A stretch of 64,000 nucleotides of DNA from assembly GCA_963803245.1 (NCBI GenBank), contig CAWDLI010000015.1, forward strand, positions 310,001-374,000. The letters run 5' to 3'. Origin of the DNA: JACVRW01 sp963803245 (GTDB taxonomy: Bacteria; Actinomycetota; Thermoleophilia; Solirubrobacterales; Thermoleophilaceae). Each line of letters starts with the position of its first letter. Position 1 is the first letter of the stretch. The notes below the pieces were generated by a model. It saw nothing but the letters and a program-made list of their open reading frames with translations. It was not told the origin of the DNA and made no database searches. The translations under genes were made by a program, and so were the position numbers. Below are positions 11,177-18,778 of this stretch, one piece after another.

Positions 11177-13891
11177 ATGCGGCTCAACGCCTTCGGCGGT
11201 CCGTCCGATACATGCCTCGAACCCGCTAAGGAGGATCTGATCGCTGCTTCACCCACGGATGCGACGACCGCTGCCGCTCTGGCTGCGCTTCGGCGCATGT
11301 CGTTTGCCGTGGTTGACGCCGCGGACCAGGACGCGATCCACCTCACGCTGGCGCTCGAGCTGTTCGGCGTGTTCGGCGTGGACGGCGTTCATCTCTGCCA
11401 GGTGAGCGGGAGCCGCGCGATGGGCTACGGCACTCCCTTCCAGCGGGCGGAGGACGGCACCGTCGAGCGTGGAGAGCGCTACAACATCCCGTTCGACCGC
11501 CCGACCGGGGTCGGCCGCGTGCTCGAGACCGGCGAGCCGCTCAACGTGACCGACGCCCGGAACTCGCCCATCGTGGCGAACCAGCTCGCGGAGCGGTTCA
11601 ACGCGGCCAGCCTGCTCTACGTGCCACTCACCTACGCAGGTGTGGTGCGAGCCGTGATCCTGCTGCTCAGCGAGACGCCGCGCTGGTTCCGCGAGGAGGA
11701 GATCGAGTTCGCCTTCACGATGGCCAACCAGGCCTCCGCCGGCCTGAGCGCCCTCGAGATGCGCAGTCGCCTCGCCGGGCAGGCGGACAGGCAGTCGGGC
11801 CTGGCCCGGGCCGCCAGCGCCCTCAACGCCCACCTCGACCGGCGCGCGGTGCTCGACACCCTCTGCCGCGAGGCGACCGTGGCGCTCGGGGCCAGCATCA
11901 GCGGCGTCTACCTCGGCGACGCGAGCGAGGGCGGCGTGGCGGTGGCCGCCAACGGGATCGCGGCCGAGTCCGACTGGTGGGGTTACCGGATCGCCCCGGG
12001 AGAGGGCGTGGCCGGACAGGTGCTGAGCACGGGAGAGCCCGCGATCACGAACGACTACCAGTCGGACGTGAACGTGCCCGAGATCGACCTGCTCAAGGAC
12101 ATCAAGACGGCGGTGGCCGTCCCCATGTCCTGGAACGGAGCGCTAAGGGGGGCCCTGTCGCTCGCCTTCTTCTCGCTGCGGCCCGTGGAGCGCGAGGACA
12201 TCGAGATGCTCGAGGCGATCGCCAGCCTCGCCGCGGTCGCGTGCCGCAACGCCGAGGCCTTCGAGGAGGCCACCGTGGCCGCCCGCACCGACTCCCTGAC
12301 CGGGCTCCTCAACCACGGCGCCATCCAGATGCGCACGAGCGAGGAGATCTGGCGATCCCAGCGCGGCGACCGGCCGTTCGCCTGCCTGCTCGCGGACCTC
12401 GACAACTTCAAGCCCATCAACGACCAGCACGGGCACCTGATCGGCGACGAGATCCTGAAGCGGGTCGCGATGGCGATCGCCGAGGAGTTCCGGCCCTACG
12501 ACGGCATCGCCCGCTACGGCGGCGACGAGTTCGTGCTGATCCTCCCCGACGCGGACGAGGCGGAGGCCCTGGGGGCCGCCGAGCGGCTCCGGGCCTGCGT
12601 GTCGCGAGCGGCGGACAACTTCAAGGACCTCGGCATGCCGGTCAGCGTGTCGGTGGGAGTGGCGCAGTGGACCGAGCCGCAGACGGCCGGCGAATTGCTC
12701 GGCAGGGCCGATCGCGCCCTGCTCCTCGCCAAGCGCCGCGGGAAGGGCGCCGTGGTGGTTGCGAGCGCCCGGGCCGAGCTGGAGCTGGCCGAGACCGAGG
12801 GCGGGCAGGCGCCCACCGAGTTCATGAACGAGTTCTGGGACACCGTGGCCGCCTGCGAGGAGCCGCGCGAGGTGCTGTTCGTCCTCCCGGCGTTCCTGCT
12901 TCGCCAGCTGGGGCTGGAGGAGGTGGCGCTCTACGACTCGCCGCGCGACTCCGTGGGGGGCGCGCTCGAGCGACTCTCGCACGCCCGGGTGCCGGGCGAT
13001 CCCGGCGCCGTGGCGTTCGGGGGGCAGTCGCTGTCGCCGGGCGGCGAGGTCATGCGCCGTGTGGGAGCAGGGTCGATCTCGCGCTCCTCGCTCGCCGAGC
13101 TGGAGCTGGCCCTCGGCCTGGAGGCCACCGGCTCGCCGGAGGTCCCGCGCGGCTCGTACGCGGCCGTGGGGATGGCCCGGGCCGGCGAGGGCCACGGCGT
13201 GCTCCTGATGCGCCATGCGGCTCCGGTGTTCCCGATCACGTGCCTCCGGCTCGTCCAGATCGTGGCCGGGCAGACGGTGACGGTGCTCGCTGGACAGGGC
13301 GGGAGCGGCTCTCGCGCCGCGGTGGCCGCGCTGGCCGCGGCGATCGACGCGCGCGACAACTACACCTCGTCCCACTCCAGGCAGGTGGTCGAGCTGGCCG
13401 CCGCGGTGGCCAAGCGGCTCGGCCTCTCGGACGCGGAGATCTCGCAGGTGCGCGACGGGGCGATGCTCCACGACGTGGGCAAGGTCGCCATCCCCAACGA
13501 GATCCTCAACAAGAAGGGACCGCTCGACGAGGCCGAGTGGGAGGTCATGCGCGAGCACCCCGTGATCGGCGCGCAGATCCTGCAGCGCACGCCCGAGCTC
13601 GCCGCCATCGCCCCGCTCGTGCGCCACGAGCACGAGCGCTGGGACGGAGCCGGCTATCCCGATGGACTCAGGGGCGAGGCGATCCCGATCGGCAGCCGGA
13701 TCATCCTCGCGTGCGACGCCTACAACGCGATGATGACCGCGCGCCCGTACCGCGAGCCGATGGAGCACGCCCAGGCCGTGGCCGAGCTGAAGCGGGCCGC
13801 CGGCTCGCAGTTCGACCCGGTGGTGGTGGGAGCGCTCCTCCACGAGCTGAACGCGCGTGCACGGCCGCCGCAAGCGGTCACCAGCCGGTAG
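11177..13891 (+). CDS. GAF-GAF-GGDEF-HD-GYP cyclic-di-GMP turnover protein
   Basis: The protein (up to 904 aa) combines synthesis and breakdown modules for cyclic di-GMP. Two GAF-like sensor domains (about 40-185 and 205-365) are followed by a diguanylate cyclase domain with intact RYGGDEF (about 446). An RPYD product-inhibition site lies exactly five residues before GGDEF. A third, weaker GAF-like stretch follows (about 550-690), then an HD-GYP phosphodiesterase domain with HDVGK (about 765) and HEHERWDGAGYPDG (about 815). No membrane segment is seen, so sensing is cytosolic. The frame is open far upstream but that part is antisense to the pyrophosphorylase gene. I used the ATG at 11177; an ATG at about 11298 is also possible. 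An AAGGAGG at 11228-11234 has no ATG/GTG/TTG at usable spacing. Confidence 0.88.
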   Translation: MRLNAFGGPSDTCLEPAKEDLIAASPTDATTAAALAALRRMSFAVVDAADQDAIHLTLALELFGVFGVDGVHLCQVSGSRAMGYGTPFQRAEDGTVERGERYNIPFDRPTGVGRVLETGEPLNVTDARNSPIVANQLAERFNAASLLYVPLTYAGVVRAVILLLSETPRWFREEEIEFAFTMANQASAGLSALEMRSRLAGQADRQSGLARAASALNAHLDRRAVLDTLCREATVALGASISGVYLGDASEGGVAVAANGIAAESDWWGYRIAPGEGVAGQVLSTGEPAITNDYQSDVNVPEIDLLKDIKTAVAVPMSWNGALRGALSLAFFSLRPVEREDIEMLEAIASLAAVACRNAEAFEEATVAARTDSLTGLLNHGAIQMRTSEEIWRSQRGDRPFACLLADLDNFKPINDQHGHLIGDEILKRVAMAIAEEFRPYDGIARYGGDEFVLILPDADEAEALGAAERLRACVSRAADNFKDLGMPVSVSVGVAQWTEPQTAGELLGRADRALLLAKRRGKGAVVVASARAELELAETEGGQAPTEFMNEFWDTVAACEEPREVLFVLPAFLLRQLGLEEVALYDSPRDSVGGALERLSHARVPGDPGAVAFGGQSLSPGGEVMRRVGAGSISRSSLAELELALGLEATGSPEVPRGSYAAVGMARAGEGHGVLLMRHAAPVFPITCLRLVQIVAGQTVTVLAGQGGSGSRAAVAALAAAIDARDNYTSSHSRQVVELAAAVAKRLGLSDAEISQVRDGAMLHDVGKVAIPNEILNKKGPLDEAEWEVMREHPVIGAQILQRTPELAAIAPLVRHEHERWDGAGYPDGLRGEAIPIGSRIILACDAYNAMMTARPYREPMEHAQAVAELKRAAGSQFDPVVVGALLHELNARARPPQAVTSR

Positions 13892-13901
13892 CGTCCCGCG
13901 C

Positions 13902-14387
13902 GTGGCAACGCACGAGATCCAGCCGGTCGCCGAGAGCGACCTTCCCGACCTGCTGCCGCTGATGCGCGCGTACTGCGAGTTCTACGAGGTCGCCCCCTCC
14001 GACGACGACCTGCTCTCCATGTCGCGCGTTCTGATCGCGGATCCCGAGCGCGAGGGGCTGCAGCTGCTGGCGCGCGACGCCGACGGCCGCGCGATCGGCT
14101 TCGCCACGATCTTCTGGACCTGGACCACGCTCAGCGCCTCCCGGCTCGGCGTTATGAACGACCTGTTCGTGGCGCCGGACGCGCGCGGCGGCGGTGTGGC
14201 GGACGCCCTGATCGCGGCGTGCGCGGAGCGCTGCGGCGAGCGCGGCGCAAAGTCGCTCGAATGGCAGACCGCCTACGACAACCACCGCGCCCAGGCCGTC
14301 TACGCGCGGGTGGGCGGCGAGCGCGACGAGCGCTGGCTCGACTACTCGCTCGCGGTGTCGCCCGGGGCGATCACGCCGGACTCGTAG
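13902..14387 (+). CDS. GNAT-family N-acetyltransferase
   Basis: This 161-aa protein shows the GNAT layout: an N-terminal strand-helix (ATHEIQPVAESDLPDLLPLMRAYCEF) and the acetyl-CoA loop in MNDLFVAPDARGGGVADALI (R-x-x-G-x-A type). Near the C-terminus is the common GNAT ending WQTAYDNHRAQAVYARVG. I chose the GTG at 13902 (MATHEIQPV) since residues before it look like read-through from the preceding gene's end. It is 10 nt downstream of the GGDEF/HD-GYP stop, probably in the same transcript. Its 3' end overlaps the response regulator on the other strand by 46 nt. The acceptor is unknown. Confidence 0.85.
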   Translation: MATHEIQPVAESDLPDLLPLMRAYCEFYEVAPSDDDLLSMSRVLIADPEREGLQLLARDADGRAIGFATIFWTWTTLSASRLGVMNDLFVAPDARGGGVADALIAACAERCGERGAKSLEWQTAYDNHRAQAVYARVGGERDERWLDYSLAVSPGAITPDS

Positions 14388-15017
14388 GCGAGCACGACCG
14401 CCTGCACGCGGTCGCGCAGCCCCAGCTTCATCAGCACCCGAGCCACGTGGGTCTTGACCGTGGTCTCGGACACGATCAGATCGGCCGCGATCTCGGCGTT
14501 GGAGAGTCCCCGCGCGAGCAGGCGGAAGACCTCGAGCTCGCGTGGCGTGAGGTCCTCGAGCGCCGGCGGCAGCTCCCGCTGCGACGGCGGCGTGCGCGAG
14601 AACTCGCGGATCAGCCTGCTCGTGACCGACGGGGCGAGCAGCGCATCGCCGCCGGCCACGATCCTGATCCCCTCCACGAGCTGCTCGGCAGGGACGTCCT
14701 TCAGCAGGAAGCCGCTCGCTCCGGCGCGCAGCGCGTCGTACACGTACTCGTCGAGGTCGAAGGTGGTGAGCATCAGCACCCGCACGGCGTCCGGGTCGTG
14801 CTCGGCAAGACCGCCGGGTCGCCTCGATGCCGTCCATCTCGGGCATGCGGATGTCCATCAGCACCACGTCGGGGCGCAGCCGCTTGACGCTGTCGAGCGC
14901 CTGGGTGCCGTCGGCGCTCTCCCCCACCACCTCGATGTCCTCCTCCGCCTCGAGGATCATCCGGAAGCCGGCGCGGATCAGCGCCTGGTCGTCCACAAGC
15001 AGCACGCGCACGCTCAC
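14342..15017 (-). pseudogene. NarL/LuxR-family response regulator with one apparent +1 indel
   Basis: The receiver domain (VRVLLVDDQALIRAGFRM..., phosphoacceptor Asp in VVLMDIRMPEMDG) and the LuxR-type HTH (LTPRELEVFRLLARGLSNAEI, then VKTHVARVLMKL) are both complete but lie in different frames. Reading CGG CGG then CTT GCC near 14804 gives ATRR-LAEHDPDAVRVLMLTTFD. Removing one base makes a 224-aa protein, exactly the family length, so a sequencing indel is the simplest view. The GTG start at 15017 overlaps the stop of the upstream kinase (GTGA). It should be phosphorylated by the adjacent HisKA_3 kinase and control the divergent ABC operon or its own promoter. Confidence 0.85.
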
Positions 15018-16195
15018 TTGGCCACCGCCCTGGCCGCCAGCGGGATCTTGGCGCGCACGGCGAAGCCGCCGCCGCGGGCGCGTCCGGCCTGGAGGTCGCC
15101 GCCGTAGAGAGCCACTCGCTCCTGCATACCTACCAGGCCGTGACCGCCGCCGAGATCCCCGGCCTCCCCCGCGCCCACCCCGTCGTCGCTCACCTCGAGC
15201 ACCAATTCGTGCGGCTCGTAACGGATGTAGACGCGAGCGTGCGCGTGCCCGGCGTGCTTGTACGCGTTCGTGAGCGCCTCCTGCACCACGCGGTAGGCGG
15301 CCAGGTCCACGCCCGGCGGGAGCGGCTCGGCGTCGCCCTCGATCACCACCTCCACCGGCAGCCCGGCGTCGCGCGCACGCTGCGCCAGGCGCTCCACGCG
15401 CGCGAGGCTCGGCGGGCCGTCGAGCGGCTCGCCCTCGTCGCGCCGGACCGCGCCGAACATCTGGCGCAGCTCGGTCATCGCGTCGCGTCCGGTGTTCTCG
15501 ATCAGCTCGGCGACCTCCACGCCGCGCTCGTGATCGCGCTCGACCAGCCGGCCGCCGGCCGAGGCCTGAACGACCATCACGCTGAGATTGTGCGCAAGCA
15601 CGTCGTGGAGCTCGCGCGCGATGCGTCTGCGCTCGGCGGTGACCGCGCGCTGCCCCTCCTGCTCGCGCAGGTGCGCCGCCTGCTCGGCCTTCTCGGCGAG
15701 CTCGCGCGTCAGCACGAGGTGGTTGCGCAGCGCCCGGCCCGTGAGCCACGGAGCGAACACGAAGCCGACGACCGGGAAGAAGATGTCACCTGGGTCGAAG
15801 AGCGCGGCGATGACCGTGACCCCCACCACGGCGACGGCCACGCCCGCGATCGCCCGGTCGCGCTCGGCGTGCGCGCCCATCGAATAGGTGGCGGTGATGA
15901 GCATGAAGACCATGCTCAGGAGGTCCGGCGGGCCGAGCGCGACGAGCTCGGCGAAGACGCCGACCGCGATCACGAGCACGAGCGTCGTGAACGGCCGCGT
16001 CCGGCGCATCAGCAGCGGCAGGCCCATCGCAAGCACGATCAGCACGTTCAGCCAGCGCGGGCCGTCGATGTCGTCGAGCGTGGCCAGCTCCACCTGCGCC
16101 AGCGCGATCAGCCCGAGCACGAGCAGCCTGTCGAGCGTGCGCCAGTCGCGCTCGGTGAGAGCCTGGCGCCCGCGGCGCCCGCGCGGGAGCCTCAT
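15014..16195 (-). CDS. Sensor histidine kinase, NarL-partner (HisKA_3) type, intact
   Basis: This 393-aa membrane kinase has about four to five hydrophobic segments in the first 165 residues (LVLGLIALAQ, LNVLIVLAMGLPLL, TTLVLVIAVGVFAELVAL, AGVAVAVVGVTVIAAL). The H-box is complete (ERRRIARELHDVLAHNLSVMVVQ), with the phosphoacceptor His in ELHDV. The ATPase domain has the N-box EALTNAYKHAG and the glycine-rich DDGVGAGE and GHGLVGMQER. The ATG at 16195 overlaps the stop of the upstream second kinase (ATGA), and its own stop overlaps the response regulator start, so all three are co-translated. It has no large extracytoplasmic domain, so it likely senses a membrane signal. Confidence 0.9.
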   Translation of the reverse strand: MRLPRGRRGRQALTERDWRTLDRLLVLGLIALAQVELATLDDIDGPRWLNVLIVLAMGLPLLMRRTRPFTTLVLVIAVGVFAELVALGPPDLLSMVFMLITATYSMGAHAERDRAIAGVAVAVVGVTVIAALFDPGDIFFPVVGFVFAPWLTGRALRNHLVLTRELAEKAEQAAHLREQEGQRAVTAERRRIARELHDVLAHNLSVMVVQASAGGRLVERDHERGVEVAELIENTGRDAMTELRQMFGAVRRDEGEPLDGPPSLARVERLAQRARDAGLPVEVVIEGDAEPLPPGVDLAAYRVVQEALTNAYKHAGHAHARVYIRYEPHELVLEVSDDGVGAGEAGDLGGGHGLVGMQERVALYGGDLQAGRARGGGFAVRAKIPLAARAVAK

Positions 16196-17366
16196 CGCGC
16201 CACCAGCTCCTCGAGCGGCAGCCAGGCGCTCACGTGGTGGCGCTCCCCGTTCGAGCCGCCCACCTTCAGGCGGCCGCCATAGAGGCGCACGCGCTCGCGC
16301 ATCTCGGACGACACCTCGGCCCCGGAGCCCCGCCGGACGGTCGTCGCTCAGCTCGATCTCCAGGGCGCGGGGCCCGTAGCCGATGGTCAGGGTCGCGGCT
16401 CGCGCGCCGGCCTCGTGCGCCGTCTCCACAGCCTGCTGCACCACCCGGTACGCGGTCAGATCCACGCCGGTGGGGAGCGAGGCGGGCTCGCCGTCCACGT
16501 TCAGCTCCACCTCCAGCCCGGCCTGGCGCATGCGCTCGAGCAGCGCCTGGAGCCGGCCGAGGCCCGGCTGGGGCGCCAGCTCGGGCCTCGTCCTCCTCGT
16601 GGCGCAGCACGCCGAGCAGACGCCGCATCTCGGCGAGCGCGTCGCGGCCGGTCTCCTCGATGACGAGAAAGTTCTGCCGGGCGGCGGCGGTGTCGCCGGC
16701 GGCGATCACGCGCGGCACGGCGCTCGCCTGGACGATCATGGCGCTGAGCCCGTTGGCCACGACGGTCTGGAGCTCCTCGGCTATGCGGCCGCGCTCATCC
16801 TCGACCGCGCGCCGCGCGAGCTCCTCGCGGTCCGCCTCTAGCCGGAGCGGCCTTGATCGCGGAGCTCGACGCTGGAGCAGCACGCGGCTCCGCACCGCAC
16901 GTCCCGCAAGCGCCGGCATGGACGCGAGCAGCCAGGACGTAGAGGAAGTCGCCGGCCCCGCCCGAGTCCGCGATCAGGAGGGCCAGCAGGCCGAGCACCA
17001 GGAATCCGGCCGCCGCCCAGAACATGCGGCCCTCCGTGTAGCGGCCGATCGAGTAGAAGAGGAACAGCACGGCCAGGAACGGGGTGGCGACCTCGTCGCC
17101 CACCGACGGGCCGGCCAGGTCGCTGGTCAGCAGGACGGCGACGAAGATCACCGCCGCCGGGAGTGGATGCGTGCGTCGCAGGGCGATGCTGGGGCCCACC
17201 GCCAGGGCGCCGCACGGCCGCGGCGTACGCCACGTGGCCCTCGCACCGACTCGCTGAAGATGGCCTCGATCACGGCCGCGGCGGCGAAAAGCGCGCCGAA
17301 GATGTAGTCGCCCGTGCGCGGGTCGATCGCGCGTATGCGCATGCGCAGCTTCCAGAGCGGGCTCAT
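16192..17366 (-). pseudogene. Degenerate tandem histidine kinase (H-box and N-box residues replaced), with several frameshifts
   Basis: Pieces in three frames line up into one HisKA_3-type kinase of about 385 residues. The start is MSPLWKLRMRIRAIDPRTG (ATG at 17366). Membrane segments follow (AAVIFVAVLLTSDLAG, MFWAAAGFLVLGLLALLI), then DERGRIAEELQTVVANGLS and an ATPase-like tail ending SAWLPLEELVAR. Frame changes fall near 17240, 17215, 16925, 16575 and 16320. Within undisturbed segments the normal ELHD is ELQT, so the phosphoacceptor His is Gln. The N-box is QQAVETAHEAG rather than QEALTNAYKHAG, so the Mg-binding Asn is gone. It is therefore either a pseudokinase that modulates its intact neighbour or a decaying duplicate. 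Its TGA overlaps the next kinase's ATG. Confidence 0.75.
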
Positions 17367-17426
17367 CGGGCTCCCACGGTAACCGCGGAACCGGGCTCCG
17401 CGCCGTCGACCGCGGCGCGACGGCGG

Positions 17427-17465
17427 GTCATCCTCGAGGATGACTCCGGGACCCCCGAGGATCAT
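17427..17465. promoter_or_regulatory. 18-bp perfect palindrome plus half-site in the divergent promoter region
   Basis: GTCATCCTCGAGGATGAC at 17427-17444 is a perfect inverted repeat. A further half-site GAGGATCAT follows at 17457-17465. It lies in the 169-bp gap between the minus-strand kinase/regulator operon and the plus-strand SRPBCC/ABC operon, where an operator for the adjacent NarL-type regulator would be expected. No clear -10 or -35 could be assigned. Confidence 0.5.
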
Positions 17466-17535
17466 CGGATCCGCGTACACGAAATCGCCTTCGCGGCCGA
17501 CGACGCGGGACCTCCGCCGCGGCAGAGTTGCGGTC

Positions 17536-17993
17536 ATGGCCGATTGGACGCACGCACATCAGCAGAGCAGGCGACACCGGAGCAGATCCTCGAGGTGCTC
17601 ACGCACCCGGAGGAGATCCGCGCGCTGGTCGCCCGTGGACTTCGATCTGGAAGACCTGCGACAGCTCCCGGCTCGACCGCTGGAACCCGCACTCGCGTTA
17701 CCGGAAAGCTGGCAGGCGTCTGATGGGCTTCGACGTGGAGGTCAAGGCCGCCGATGAGGCCGGCCTCGAGCTCCGGCCGAGGCCCGATCGGCATCGACGT
17801 CGCACGCCCTCGTCGCCGCAGACGGCGGAGCGAGGTCAGCGCGCACGTCTCGGTCCGCCGCGGCGGCGGCATCACCGGCCGGCTCGTGGCGAACGCCACC
17901 TCGGCCCTGCTGTCCGCCGGCGCCCTCGACGGCGCAACCGGGCGCATCGCCCGCGCGGCAGAGACCTCCCCTTCCTTCGCACTTGCCGCTTAG
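17536..17993 (+). pseudogene. SRPBCC (START-like) domain protein with multiple apparent frameshifts
   Basis: No single frame is long, but segments in order make one protein of about 150 residues: MADWTHAHQQ, TPEQILEVLTHPEEIRAL, SPVDFDLEDL, GTRTRVTGKLAG, RLMGFDVEVKAADEAGLEL, RGPIGIDV, ALVAADGG, then SEVSAHVSVRRGGGITGRL and ATSALLSAGALDGATGRIARA to a TAG at 17991. The N-terminal pattern (helix, then PEEIRAL..P, W-rich strand order) and alternating strands ending in a long helix fit the SRPBCC ligand-binding fold. About six frame changes in 460 bp argue for poor base calling rather than decay. It is the first gene of the operon with the ABC transporter, 22 nt upstream. Confidence 0.6.
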
Positions 17994-18015
17994 TCAGCAA
18001 CCAAGGAGTGATTCG

Positions 18016-18778
18016 ATGACAGCTCACGCAAGCAGTGGTTCCTCCGATCGCGACCCGGCAACGCCGTGGTCGCGCAGGACCTCGTCCGCCGCTACGGCGA
18101 CGGCGACTCCGCGGTCGAAGCGGTGCGCGGCGTGTCGCTCGAGGTGCCGTCGCGGGCAGTTCACCGCGGTGATGGGTCCGAGCGGCTCCGGCAAGTCCAC
18201 CCTGATGCACCTGCTCGCCGGTCTCGACCGACCCACCTCGGGCAGCGTCGAGATCGGCGGGGAGGAGCTCGCGGACATGAGCGACAAGCAGCTCACGCTG
18301 CTCCGCCGCCGCCACATCGGCTTCGTGTTCCAGGCCTTCAACCTGGTGCCGACGCTGACCGCCGAGGAGAACGTGACGCTTCCGCTCGCGATCGCCGGCC
18401 GCAGGCCGGAGGCCGGGTGGATCGACCATGTGATCGAGCGGGTCGGCCTCACGGACCGCCGCACGCACCGTCCCTCCGAGCTCTCGGGCGGGCAGCAGCA
18501 GCGCGTGGCGGTGGCCCGGGCGCTCGCGGTGAGCCCACCGTGCTGTTCGCGGACGAGCCCACCGGCAACCTCGACTCGCGCACCAGCGCCGAGGTGCTCG
18601 ACCTGCTCCGCGACGCGGTGCGAGTCCTACGGCCAGACGACCGTCATGGTCACCCACGATCCGGGGGCGCGGCAAGGCGGCCGACCGCGTGGTGTTCCTG
18701 GCCGACGGCCGCATCGTCTCCGACCTGTACTCCCCCGCCGAGGACGAGATCCTCGCGACCCTGAAGGAGCTCGTATGA
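18016..18778 (+). pseudogene. ABC transporter ATP-binding protein (MacB/LolD type) with apparent frameshifts
   Basis: The ATG at 18016 follows CAAGGAGTGATTCG, a strong ribosome binding site. All ATPase motifs are present though spread over frames: Walker A GPSGSGKST, Q-loop VFQAFNLVPTLTAEEN, signature LSGGQQQRVAVARAL, Walker B VLFADEPTGNLD and H-loop MVTHD. Together with VVAQDLVRRYGDGD at the start and RVVFLADGRIVSDLYS at the end this rebuilds a normal protein of about 250 aa. Frame changes lie near 18062, 18150, 18535, 18620 and 18672. The last codon overlaps the permease start (ATGA). Intact motifs point to indels in the assembly, not pseudogenisation. Confidence 0.82.

Noticed and set aside
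17163..17723. Plus-strand frame of 186 codons across the kinase start and SRPBCC gene
   Set aside because: It mixes antisense of the kinase N-terminus with one piece of the SRPBCC protein; the conserved pieces in other frames show the real gene starts at 17536.
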